Below are positions 42,405-50,589 of a stretch of DNA of 64,000 nt, piece by piece. Where the stretch lies: contig CAWCJL010000002.1 in NCBI GenBank assembly GCA_963795775.1, forward strand, positions 434,001-498,000, given 5' to 3'. How positions within the stretch are numbered: position 1 is the first letter of the stretch; each line of letters begins with the position of its first letter. The notes below the pieces were generated by a model. That model saw nothing but the letters and a program-made list of their open reading frames with translations, was not told the origin of the DNA and did no database searches. The DNA is from CAWCJL01 sp963795775. Lineage in GTDB: Bacteria > Acidobacteriota > Terriglobia > Terriglobales > Acidobacteriaceae. The translations under genes and the position numbers were made by a program.

Positions 42405-43340
42405 TTAGTAACGCCGGGCCTCCTTGGTGGTAGCCAGTTTTGGAGCGCCAGGTCCTTTGATGACCCGCTTGTCGCGGCTCAGATGGAACTCGGCAATCTT
42501 GATCCAGCAGCGCAGGCGCAGGCCGAGGCGCACCAGCCACTTGGAGAGTCGTCCCGAGCCGAAGTAGTCGTAGTAGTCGTTGAAGTCTGCCAAGGCGCGG
42601 TGCAGCTCGAGAATGCGCTTTTTGGGCATCTGGTTGATGCTTTGGCTGCCGTAATGAATGACCTCCGCCGAGGGCGTGTAGTAGACCTTGTAGCCCTTCC
42701 GCTTGAGCATCAGGTTGTAGGCCAGGTCCACCTGGAAATGCGGAAAGCGCTCGTCCAGCATACCCGCCGTCTCCCAGGTACTCCGGCGCAGCACAAAGGC
42801 GGTCGTTCCGAGGCTCTCGACGACCTGCTCCCGGTCGTAGTCAAAGTGGCTGGTGTAATAGCGCCGGGCCACCGCGCCATTAGGGAAGAGCTTGTGCCAG
42901 TTCAGGCCCTGCAGGATCATCGTGCCCGCACCGGCAAACTGCCGCACACACGACTGGACGGTTCCATCCGGGTTAAGCAGCCGCGGGCCACAGGCGGCGG
43001 CGTCTGGATGCGCATCCATGAAGCGCACCAGGGCGGTAAAGGCATCGCTTTCGACGCGGGTATCGCTGTTCAACAGGCAGGCGTACCGGGCGCGAGACAT
43101 GCGCAGGCCCAGGTTGTTGTTCTTGGCGTACATCTGGCTGCTCTGATTCCGCACCAGGATGACCTGGGGAAAGGTCTCGGCCACCATCTCCGCGCTGCCG
43201 TCACTGGAACAGTCGTCCAGGCAGATCACTTCAAAGGTGATCCCCTGGGTGCAGGTGTAAATGGAAGTGAGACACTGCCGCAGCAGATCCCGGGTGTTGT
43301 AGTTCGGAATGATGATCGTCAGATCCAGCGGCCAGTCCAT
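42405..43340 (-). CDS. Glycosyltransferase family 2
   Basis: The protein has 311 residues from ATG 43340 (the longer frame begins at TTG). The GT-A fold is marked by LTIIIPNYNTRDLLRQCLTS, LDDCSSDGSAEM and the metal-site variant LLNSDTRVE. A WETAGMLDERF motif, typical of rhamnosyltransferase-like GT2 enzymes, follows. The C-terminus is basic and aromatic (YDYFGSGRLSKWLVRLGLRL), which may bind the membrane. It adds a sugar to a lipid-linked repeat unit in the cytosol; donor and acceptor are unknown. It lies 15 bp after the acetyltransferase gene. Confidence 0.93.
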   Translation of the reverse strand: MDWPLDLTIIIPNYNTRDLLRQCLTSIYTCTQGITFEVICLDDCSSDGSAEMVAETFPQVILVRNQSSQMYAKNNNLGLRMSRARYACLLNSDTRVESDAFTALVRFMDAHPDAAACGPRLLNPDGTVQSCVRQFAGAGTMILQGLNWHKLFPNGAVARRYYTSHFDYDREQVVESLGTTAFVLRRSTWETAGMLDERFPHFQVDLAYNLMLKRKGYKVYYTPSAEVIHYGSQSINQMPKKRILELHRALADFNDYYDYFGSGRLSKWLVRLGLRLRCWIKIAEFHLSRDKRVIKGPGAPKLATTKEARRY

Positions 43341-43355
43341 CAGCGGCAAATCGGT

Positions 43356-43907
43356 CTACCCTTCATGTTGTCGCTCTCCGACCTCCCTGGCTGGAACCCC
43401 TGCGACCGTGCAGTTGCCCGGAACAGAACGCAATACAACGGAATTTGCTCCTACTTTCACATTATCGCCGAGGAGGATGCCGCCCAACACCTTGGCCCCG
43501 GCGCCGATGGTCACCCCATTGCCGACCCTGGGCCGAAGCGCCGCGTCGAATCCCATATCGAGAGTGCGCGCACCAAGCGTAACTCCCTGGTAGATGGTTG
43601 CGTTCACACCAATCTCAACTGCGCCGATGACGGTCCCCTGCGTGTGCGGCAGAAAAAGGCCGCCGCCTATGGTGCAGCGCGCCGGAATTTCCAGCCCAAA
43701 GAGCACCAGGTTGGCATAGCTGCAAAGGTAGGCTCCAGGCCGGAAGCCGCGTCGGTAGGCGGCATGGCTGAGGCGATAGAGCACCAGGGGAAGGAAGCGC
43801 GGATGGAGCAGGCGCGCACACAGGCGGCCCAGCGTGGGTCGCATATCGGCTCTGCCTTCCAGTTCGAGTTGCCGCGCCAGATCAGCGTAGAGCAGGCGTT
43901 TGATCAT
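43356..43907 (-). CDS. Hexapeptide-repeat serine acetyltransferase-like protein
   Basis: The protein has 183 residues. An N-terminal helical part is followed by a left-handed beta-helix (IPARCTIGGGLFLPHTQGTVIG, VGNGVTIGAGAKVLGGILLGDN, VKVGANSVVLRSVPGN) and a closing VAGVPAREVGE. It has the CysE-like catalytic His region (LPHTQG). In an EPS locus this class usually O-acetylates a sugar using acetyl-CoA rather than making O-acetylserine. The ATG overlaps the stop of the epimerase gene by 4 nt, so the two are translationally coupled. Confidence 0.92.
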   Translation of the reverse strand: MIKRLLYADLARQLELEGRADMRPTLGRLCARLLHPRFLPLVLYRLSHAAYRRGFRPGAYLCSYANLVLFGLEIPARCTIGGGLFLPHTQGTVIGAVEIGVNATIYQGVTLGARTLDMGFDAALRPRVGNGVTIGAGAKVLGGILLGDNVKVGANSVVLRSVPGNCTVAGVPAREVGERQHEG

Positions 43908-45049
43908 GCATGCTGGGCGCGCATGAGGCCTCGTGTGGCCAGTTCGAGATTGGCGCGGTCCAGCCCGTCTTCATAGATCGGCTGCGTCTTCACCCATTCC
44001 ACAAATCGCGCAATGCCCTCGTCGAAGCTCACAGCAGGCTGGAAGCCCAGTGCCACCTCGATCGCCTTCAGGTCGGCGTAACAGTGCCGGATATCTCCCA
44101 GCCGGTACTCGCCGGACACCTCGGCGGGTTCCCGGTCCCCGAACTCTCGCTTAAGCGCCGCCGCCACCTGTGCCACCGTGACCGGCCGCCCGTACCCAAC
44201 ATTCAGGATCTGGCCGTCGCCACCGCTTCGCAGCGTCGCCAGGCTGACCGCCTCCACTACGTCGGAGACGTGCACGAAATCCCTGCTTTCCTCCCCATCC
44301 TCAAAAAGATGGATCGGCTTGCCCTGGCGTATACGGTTGGAAAAGATGGAAAGAATGCCGGTGTATGGATTCTTGAGGGACTGCCCTTCTCCATACACGT
44401 TCTGGAGCCGCAGGACCACGAATGGAATGCCGAGCGAGGTTCCGGCGATGCGCACCAGGTCTTCCTGTGCCAGCTTGGTCGCGGCATAGATCGAAGCCGG
44501 CGCGGGTCGGGCATCCTCCGGCGTCGCGATGCTCTCAATCACCGCACTGCAAACGGGACAGCGCGGCTCCCATATTCCAGCAGCCAGCGCCTGAGCCGAG
44601 CGGGAGGGCGGATACACCACGCCACAATGCCGGCAGTGGTACGCGCCTTCTCCATAGACCGACCGCGAGGACGCCAGGATCACCTTGTGCACAGAGTGCG
44701 GCTCATTGGCCAGCACGTCGAGCAACTGCGCTGTGCCGGACACATTGATATCCGTGTAGTCGGCAATGCGATACATGGATTGCCCGGTGCCGGTCTCTGC
44801 CGCAAGATGAACAACGGTGGACACCCCATCGAGCGCTTCGATCCAATCGCGCCGCGAGCGCACATCTCCGCGCAGCACTTCGCTGCCCATCGCGGCTAAT
44901 GCCTGCCCGTCCACGCAGGGCAGCGGGCCATGGATCTGCGGACTGAGATTGTCCATAATCCGGATCTGCCGGTCGAATCCGTGGAGCCTGCGCGCAAGCG
45001 CGACGCCGATAAAACCAAGCCCGCCAGTGATCAGGATTTTGCGCCGCAT
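43904..45049 (-). CDS. NAD-dependent sugar epimerase with an inserted zinc ribbon (dTDP-L-rhamnose 4-epimerase-like)
   Basis: The protein has 381 residues from ATG 45049; the upstream open frame overlaps a glycosyltransferase gene and is not natural. Extended-SDR features are ITGGLGFIGVALA (NAD), VVHLAAETG, ASSRSVYG and the Y-x-x-x-K in SIYAATK. Between them lies CRHC...CPVC, two CxxC pairs about 24 residues apart, resembling a zinc ribbon. A similar insertion occurs in the WbiB-type dTDP-L-rhamnose 4-epimerase group, so dTDP-6-deoxy-talose synthesis is the best guess. It is coupled to the acetyltransferase gene. Confidence 0.88.
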   Translation of the reverse strand: MRRKILITGGLGFIGVALARRLHGFDRQIRIMDNLSPQIHGPLPCVDGQALAAMGSEVLRGDVRSRRDWIEALDGVSTVVHLAAETGTGQSMYRIADYTDINVSGTAQLLDVLANEPHSVHKVILASSRSVYGEGAYHCRHCGVVYPPSRSAQALAAGIWEPRCPVCSAVIESIATPEDARPAPASIYAATKLAQEDLVRIAGTSLGIPFVVLRLQNVYGEGQSLKNPYTGILSIFSNRIRQGKPIHLFEDGEESRDFVHVSDVVEAVSLATLRSGGDGQILNVGYGRPVTVAQVAAALKREFGDREPAEVSGEYRLGDIRHCYADLKAIEVALGFQPAVSFDEGIARFVEWVKTQPIYEDGLDRANLELATRGLMRAQHA

Positions 45050-45143
45050 CAGTCTCGATACTATCGCTTCGCGATGACGGTGCGAAAGCAAGTGACCGGG
45101 ATTAGGCGGGGCGTGTCTCGAATCGGCGTGTCCCAACAGCAAA

Positions 45144-46271
45144 TCAGGGGCGGCGTTCGAGCGTGCGCTGGTAGGCCACAAGCGTCTGTGCCGCCGCCTT
45201 TGGCCAGGTAAACAACTGCACGCGGGCCAACCCTGCCGCTCGCTTTGCCGTGCGCAATTCCTTGCTTTCCAGCAGGCGGTCCAGTTCCGTCTGCAATGAC
45301 TCACGGCTGGATGGATCGAAGTAGTATGCCGCGTCGCCGCAAATCTCCGGCAGCGAGGAACTGGCACTCACCAGGGCCGGGCAGCCCTCGCTCATCGCCT
45401 CGAGCGGCGGAAAACCGAAGCCCTCATACAGCGACGGATAGACGAACAGCGCCGCGCCGCGGTAGTGGGCAGCCAGTTCCGCTTCGCTCGCACGCGGCAC
45501 GATGTCCACCTGCTCGGTCACACCAAGTGCCGCAAGCTGTTCCCGTTCCTCTCCGCTCCACGCACCTCCACCGACCGCGCGCAGGCGCACATCACGCCGA
45601 AAGTTCGAGGCGGCAAAGGCTTCGAGCAGCAGGCCGAAGTTCTTGTATCGGGCACGCGCACCCACGTACAGCAGGTACGGCGGATCGCTCTCTGGTTTCG
45701 ACTCGGTAACGGACCGGGAGGTCTCGCCGGCAGTGCCGAGCGGCGAAAAGCCGTGGTGGATGACTTCGGTGCGCTCTGGCTCAACCTCGTAGAACTCGAA
45801 CAGATCGGCCTGGCTCGCGGCCGAGACGCACACGATGCGGTCTGCCTGGGCGAAGAGCCGCCGCTTGGCACGGATGATAGAAGCGGCATTGCGGAACAGC
45901 TCCGGGTAGCGCTCCTGCACGCAATCGTGATGCGTGACGACCAGCCGCCGTCGGCGCACAAACGGCAGCGCGCGGTAGTAGCTGGCGTGGTAGATGTCGA
46001 AGCTGCCCTGCAGCGGAGCCAGGAGCGCCGAGGCGGCTTCGTTCGCCAGGTAACGCCCATAGCCCGCCGGGAGACGTGTGGTCCAGCTCACCACCCGGCG
46101 TCCGCCTCCGTGCAGGCGTGGAAAGGGAAGCACCGAGCGATTCCCGCCCAGCAGGGCGCTGGCACTCACCGCGCTCGCACTGCCAAGATGCTGCAGCAGT
46201 TCGTAATGGTAGCGGGACGCGCCGCCGGCGTCCTGCAGCGATGTGACCTGGTGATCGTAGAAGACGCGCAT
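45144..46271 (-). CDS. Glycosyltransferase family 1 (GT4-type)
   Basis: The protein has 375 residues with a GT-B fold. The N-terminal domain carries YHASYYRALPFVRRRRLVVTHHD and IVCVSAASQADL. The C-terminal donor domain has YLLYVGARARYKNFGLLLEAF and the E-x7-E nucleotide-sugar motif in SLYEGFGFPPLEAMSEG. It is a retaining enzyme, probably mannosyl- or rhamnosyl-like, that extends the EPS repeat unit on the cytosolic face. It lies 11 bp after the preceding GT2 gene and 94 bp before the epimerase start. Confidence 0.94.
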   Translation of the reverse strand: MRVFYDHQVTSLQDAGGASRYHYELLQHLGSASAVSASALLGGNRSVLPFPRLHGGGRRVVSWTTRLPAGYGRYLANEAASALLAPLQGSFDIYHASYYRALPFVRRRRLVVTHHDCVQERYPELFRNAASIIRAKRRLFAQADRIVCVSAASQADLFEFYEVEPERTEVIHHGFSPLGTAGETSRSVTESKPESDPPYLLYVGARARYKNFGLLLEAFAASNFRRDVRLRAVGGGAWSGEEREQLAALGVTEQVDIVPRASEAELAAHYRGAALFVYPSLYEGFGFPPLEAMSEGCPALVSASSSLPEICGDAAYYFDPSSRESLQTELDRLLESKELRTAKRAAGLARVQLFTWPKAAAQTLVAYQRTLERRP

Positions 46272-46282
46272 AGGCGAGGCGC

Positions 46283-47221
46283 TCAGCCGCGGGCGCGGTT
46301 CTCCATCCGCCAGTCGGCGATGCGGCGTTTGCGCGAGGACAGCAGCCTGCGGCGAAATGCCTCGAGTGTCAGGCGCGAAAAGGCCGTATTCGTCAGCCTG
46401 CGCTGGCGAACAGCGCGGATAAGAAGCCGCAGCAGGTGCGCCGCGTTCTCCAGCCCGCCCTTATAGAGGTCCTGGAAGGCGCCTTCCGCACCCAGGAAGT
46501 TAACGTAGCGCTCCGGCGTCATCCGGGCGTCGTAATCCAGCATCGCGATCTCATGCTGCAGGCGCGCATCGGCTGCCAGGTATATGGCCTTGCGGTGCAG
46601 GTGCAACTGGTGGAACACGTACAGATCGGAGTAGTCCAACCAGAAATCCTCGCTGTAGCCGCCGATCTCTTCAAGCGCCGCCACGCGCATCAGCGTGCCA
46701 CTGTTGGCAGCGAACAGCTCCCGCCTTTCCACTCCCGAGCGGTGGGCAGGCACCGGCGTGTGCCGTCCGAAGTGCACATACCGCGGCGAAAGCTGGTAGG
46801 CACCGGTGAAGAGAAATGGCACAATCGCAGCGACGTGTTCCATGGCAGCACACTCCCCGACGTGCGTGGCCATGCGCTCAAGAAAGTCGGCAGTGACCTG
46901 CGTGTCGTGATCGAGCAGAAGCAGCCACTCCAAACCACGCTCTCGCGCCGCCACGATGCAGGCGTTGTACGCCCCCGCGACACCTGTGTTGTGCTGCGCA
47001 TGGCGGTACTCGAATGCGAATGGGAGTTCGGGCCGGGGCTGCGCGACCGGGCTGTTGTCCCACAGCAGCACCCCATAGGTCTCGCGCAGGTCCGGCCGTG
47101 TTGTGAAGGCATGGGCCAAGCCACGCAGCGTCGCACAATACAGAGGATCAGCCTGGTACAGCACGACCACGGCAAGGACCTTACCTGGGTGAGATTCGGG
47201 GGCTGCGGGCGGGACGCTCAC
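46283..47221 (-). CDS. Glycosyltransferase family 2, paralogue B
   Basis: The protein has 312 residues from a GTG at 47221, chosen because GTG-TGA overlaps the stop of the upstream paralogue by 4 nt; the frame is open to 47275. GT2 hallmarks are LAVVVLYQADPLYCATLRGL, VLLWDNSP, NTGVAGAYN and LLLLDHDTQV (DxD-like). It aligns along its length with the adjacent upstream GT2, including LREIGG/LEEIGGYSEDFWLDYSD and the basic RRLLSSRKRRI tail, so the pair arose by tandem duplication. Rhamnosyl- or galactofuranosyl-type activity is plausible but unproven. Confidence 0.92.
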   Translation of the reverse strand: MSVPPAAPESHPGKVLAVVVLYQADPLYCATLRGLAHAFTTRPDLRETYGVLLWDNSPVAQPRPELPFAFEYRHAQHNTGVAGAYNACIVAARERGLEWLLLLDHDTQVTADFLERMATHVGECAAMEHVAAIVPFLFTGAYQLSPRYVHFGRHTPVPAHRSGVERRELFAANSGTLMRVAALEEIGGYSEDFWLDYSDLYVFHQLHLHRKAIYLAADARLQHEIAMLDYDARMTPERYVNFLGAEGAFQDLYKGGLENAAHLLRLLIRAVRQRRLTNTAFSRLTLEAFRRRLLSSRKRRIADWRMENRARG

Positions 47222-48201
47222 ACCACTTGCTCCGCCATACCCGCAGCTTCGCGCGTGCGCATCTTGCGCTCCCATTCACTTATCCGTTGCCGCCGCGTGG
47301 TCGTCAACCGGCGGCGCAGAAACGCGCGTGTGGCCTGCAATATCTCCGCCTTCTCACGGCGCCGCTTCTGGTTGCGCAGCCTTACTGCAAGCTGCGCGGT
47401 GTAGGCCAAGCCTGCGAGGCCGCCACGATACAGATCGCGAAATGCCGACTCCGCCAGCAGAAAATCTTCATAGTGGGCGATGGTCATGCGGTCGCGATAA
47501 TCCAGCAGCGACAGTTCGTGCTGGATCACCAGCCTCGGCGCCACGTAGATACGTTTCCCGCGTGTATTGAGTGCGTAATAAAGCCAGTTGTCCAGGTAGT
47601 TCAGCCAGAAGAGCGGATGGAAGCCGCCGATCTCTCGCAATCCGCTGGTGCGTAGCAGCGCCGCCGAATTCAGCGCCTGTACTTCACCGGGCACCACTCC
47701 TTCAGCGGCGAGCGGAAGCGGCGTATGTGTCCAGAAATGCACGCGCACTGGCGAAAGCACGCGCTCTCGATCGACAAGATGCGGAACGATCGCGGCAATG
47801 CGTTCGTCGGCCGTGCACTCAGATGCCAGCCGGGCCATCACGCTTAGGTATTCGAGCGGCAACTCGGTATCCTGATCGAGCGTGAGCAGCCAGGGAAAGC
47901 CCTCGGCCTCGGCCTCGGTAAGCGCCTCGTTGTAGGCACCCGCGAGCCCGCGATTTGCCGGTGCCGCGCGGTACTGCACAAACTCACGCGGCATCGCCGT
48001 AGGAGCCTGTGCGCCCGCCGTATTGTCGTAGAGAAGGATGCGCAAATCGAGCGCGTCCGCGCCGGCATGATCTGCGGAAGCAAGCAGGGTGCGTAAAGTC
48101 GCGGAGTTCGCCGCCGCTTGCCGGTACAGGACGATGACCGCAAAGATGCGCGTGCGGCCCTGCGCGGGCACAACCGGCCCGTTCGCCTGTCCGTGATGCA
48201 T
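47218..48201 (-). CDS. Glycosyltransferase family 2, paralogue A
   Basis: The protein has 327 residues from ATG 48201; the longer frame to 48378 runs into the Wzz-like gene. Motifs are FAVIVLYRQAAANSATLRTLL, ILLYDNTAG, NRGLAGAYNEAL and LLTLDQDTELP (DxD), with LNSAALLRTSGLREIGGF as the acceptor-side loop. It is homologous throughout to the downstream paralogue. The duplicated pair would supply two related transfer steps of the repeat unit. It begins 14 bp after the Wzz-like gene. Confidence 0.93.
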   Translation of the reverse strand: MHHGQANGPVVPAQGRTRIFAVIVLYRQAAANSATLRTLLASADHAGADALDLRILLYDNTAGAQAPTAMPREFVQYRAAPANRGLAGAYNEALTEAEAEGFPWLLTLDQDTELPLEYLSVMARLASECTADERIAAIVPHLVDRERVLSPVRVHFWTHTPLPLAAEGVVPGEVQALNSAALLRTSGLREIGGFHPLFWLNYLDNWLYYALNTRGKRIYVAPRLVIQHELSLLDYRDRMTIAHYEDFLLAESAFRDLYRGGLAGLAYTAQLAVRLRNQKRRREKAEILQATRAFLRRRLTTTRRQRISEWERKMRTREAAGMAEQVV

Positions 48202-48215
48202 GTGCGACACCCCGG

Positions 48216-49493
48216 CTAGGTCCGGAGCCGCATGGCGCGCTTCACGGCTACGAACTTCTCGTGAAAGCGCGGATCTTCGTCCACGAAATCGTAGAGGTAC
48301 ACCACCGCGCAGCGTACGCACCCCAGCACAAAGCCGAGGATCGCGCCAACCCCAAGGAACAGCCCCTTGGATGGCCACGACTTCGCCGCTGGCACCAGCG
48401 CGCGGTCGATCACCTGGATAGTGGGGGCGGCCTTCGCCTCGTCGATCCGGGCCGCTTCCAGTTGCCGCGCCAGCAGATCGAACAATGTCTGGTGATACTG
48501 CACGTCACGCGATTTCCGGATGTATTCGAGTCCAACGGCAGGAAGCTGCGATGCGGACATGGTTTCGCCGTTGCTTCCCTTGCCCTTCTGCAGATTATTC
48601 AACTGCTGCCGCAGGCCGGCCAGCTCGGTGCGGAGGCGGACCACCTCCGGGTTTTCCTCAGTAGCCGAGGAGCGCAGAGCCGCCAACGCTACTTCGTGGT
48701 TCGTGATGTTTGCCTGCAGATCGGCCTGGGCGCGAATCACGGTCTCGGTCTGCCCGCTTAACTGCAGAACACCCGTGCTTAGCTGAGTGTTTTTGAGCGC
48801 GATCTCCGCATCGGCCAGCCGATCCTTCTCTTCCGCGAGTTGCTTTTCGAAGAACTGCCGGCGCTGCGCTGCTTCGCCAATCGCCATCCGGTTATTCACG
48901 CGGTACAGCTCATCCACGTAGCCGTTGGCCAGGTCCGCGGCGCGCTTGGGATTGGTATCTTCCACCACTATCGTGATGAAGTCCCGGCCGGGGTTGAAGC
49001 GGGAACGCGATCCCAGCAGTCCGGCGGCTGCCCAGTTGTTCGGCAGGTGGTAGGCGTCCTTCAGGTCAAACCGTTCCGCCATGTCGTGCAACACGGTACG
49101 GCTTTGTAACAATCCGATGTACAAATCCGACGAATTGCGCATGCCCATGCCGCCGAAGCCGGCAAGCGCACCAAACTGGCCCATGATCGCGGAGCTTGCC
49201 TGCTGCTCCTGCGGGGGCAGGATCACGGCATCCGCGCTGTACAGGGTGGGTTGGCGCAGCAGCATCACCAGCCCGCACAGGATCCCGATCAGGGTCCAGA
49301 GCGCGATCATCCACTTGCGACGCGCAAAGATCAGCAGCACGTCGAAGAGGTCGAGCATGCGCCGTTGCGGCTCGGCTGGGATCTCCTCCGGAGAACCCCA
49401 GTGCTCTGCCGCTCTGTCCTCGTACACCAATGGCTCTCCGGCACTCAATCGTTCCGTTCCCTTGGACGTTTCCAGAAGCTGTTCCATAGCCAT
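48216..49493 (-). CDS. Polysaccharide chain-length determinant (Wzz/PCP family), without kinase domain
   Basis: The protein has 425 residues. A cytosolic N-terminus is followed by TM1 (MIALWTLIGILCGLVMLL, about 61-78). A long periplasmic coiled-coil region (LAEEKDRLADAEIALKN, LRTELAGLRQQLNNLQKG) and TM2 come next (LFLGVGAILGFVLGCV, near residue 390). This is the polysaccharide co-polymerase layout with a Pro/Gly-rich segment before TM2 (PAAKSWPSKG). The C-terminus ends about 30 residues after TM2, so there is no BY-kinase. It sets polymer length together with the Wzy-like enzyme and contacts the SLBB export protein encoded 5 bp upstream. Confidence 0.92.
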   Translation of the reverse strand: MAMEQLLETSKGTERLSAGEPLVYEDRAAEHWGSPEEIPAEPQRRMLDLFDVLLIFARRKWMIALWTLIGILCGLVMLLRQPTLYSADAVILPPQEQQASSAIMGQFGALAGFGGMGMRNSSDLYIGLLQSRTVLHDMAERFDLKDAYHLPNNWAAAGLLGSRSRFNPGRDFITIVVEDTNPKRAADLANGYVDELYRVNNRMAIGEAAQRRQFFEKQLAEEKDRLADAEIALKNTQLSTGVLQLSGQTETVIRAQADLQANITNHEVALAALRSSATEENPEVVRLRTELAGLRQQLNNLQKGKGSNGETMSASQLPAVGLEYIRKSRDVQYHQTLFDLLARQLEAARIDEAKAAPTIQVIDRALVPAAKSWPSKGLFLGVGAILGFVLGCVRCAVVYLYDFVDEDPRFHEKFVAVKRAMRLRT

Positions 49494-49498
49494 GGCCC

Positions 49499-50566
49499 CT
49501 AGCGCGTGATCAAAGCCAGCGACGCAGCCCCGAAAGCCACGGAGGAGAAGATCTGCGAATAATTCAGGAAATCGCGGAAGCTGGAGCCGCGGTAGATCTT
49601 TTCCGGCACTACGATGGTATCGCCCGGGTTGACGCGCGCCTGCTCGAACGCATTCCCCCAGATCGTGTTGGCGGACTCGCGGCTGATGACCGACCCATCG
49701 GCACGGATCAGGAAGGCGTGCTTCTCGTCCGCATCCCGGTTGGCGCCGCCGGCCTGGTGCAGATAGCCCTTGACGCTGCGATCTGCGTTGAAAATGAACG
49801 AGTTCTGGTCGTACACGGCCCCGACCACGTTGATGCTGGATGGACGCGCCGGCACGATAAAGCGATCGCCGTCTTCGAGCGGCAGGTCCGGCAGGCTATC
49901 GATGCTGGAGGCATCCGGCTTCACGTTCAACACGATACGCCCAGTGGCCCGCACGCGCCGCAGGCGCGAGACCAGCAGTTGCGTGGCACTCAGCGAGGAA
50001 GACGCGGTCAGTTGGTCTTGCTGAGAAAGCGCGCGGGCCGCTGTGCTTGCGCTGGCGCGATCAATCTCCAGTTCCAGGTTTGAAACGTAATCGTCCAGCC
50101 GCTGCTGCTGAATCACGCGGGTGGACTCACGCGTCAGCTCCGCGCCAAAGAGATATGCATTTGCCGTGACGCCGCCGGCGCGCTCGACCAATTGGCGGAG
50201 CGTCTCGCCGGGATGCACGCTGTAGTAGCCCCCGTGCGCGATCTCCCCCTCCAGCCGCACCAGTTTGGTCTGCTGGGCAAGTGGCACCCGGATATCCGCC
50301 TGCGAAAAGACCGTGATCACATCGCCGGCCTCGACCGGCAGGTCCTGGCTGGCGTCGTGATCCATGACCAGCTTGCCGAGATCGAACGGGATCAGGTGGG
50401 TGCGTAGCGTAACCGGGTCCAGCCGCTCGATGACTGCGTAGGACCAGTCGATCTCCGGGGCAGGCAGCTTCACCTGGGTGATGGTTCCGGCGCTTGCCGT
50501 GTTTTCCGTAGACGTGCGCTGCTGTTGTTCCGCGAGCGTGGAACCGCCAATTTCCAGCGAAGGCAC
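49499..50566 (-). CDS. Wza-like SLBB export protein, C-terminal fragment after a frameshift
   Basis: The frame contains SLBB repeats: VRLEGEIAHGGYYSVHPGETLRQLVERAGG, and INVVGAVYDQNSFIF with YLHQAGGANRDADE. Its C-terminus (SSFRDFLNYSQIFSSVAFGAASLALI) ends in a helix that could insert in the outer membrane. The apparent start is an internal GTG. The same frame stays open upstream (SPDQPLAAQLSAQPVITQSS) and joins the upstream fragment if one base is restored near 50664-50673. The two frames together give a roughly 900-residue exporter, typical of Acidobacteriota. It lies 5 bp before the Wzz-like gene. Confidence 0.85.
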   Translation of the reverse strand: MPSLEIGGSTLAEQQQRTSTENTASAGTITQVKLPAPEIDWSYAVIERLDPVTLRTHLIPFDLGKLVMDHDASQDLPVEAGDVITVFSQADIRVPLAQQTKLVRLEGEIAHGGYYSVHPGETLRQLVERAGGVTANAYLFGAELTRESTRVIQQQRLDDYVSNLELEIDRASASTAARALSQQDQLTASSSLSATQLLVSRLRRVRATGRIVLNVKPDASSIDSLPDLPLEDGDRFIVPARPSSINVVGAVYDQNSFIFNADRSVKGYLHQAGGANRDADEKHAFLIRADGSVISRESANTIWGNAFEQARVNPGDTIVVPEKIYRGSSFRDFLNYSQIFSSVAFGAASLALITR

Positions 50567-50589
50567 ATTCTGTGTTGGCCCGTTCCCGT

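Noticed and set aside
42381..43976. A 531-codon rightward frame over GT2 and acetyltransferase genes
   Set aside because: It covers two opposite-strand genes with clear motifs and an ATGA-type joint, so it is a shadow frame.
45050..45367. N-terminal extension of the epimerase frame up to 45367
   Set aside because: It overlaps the glycosyltransferase gene by 224 bases and is Arg/Cys/His-rich nonsense. The NAD-binding motif begins right after ATG 45049.
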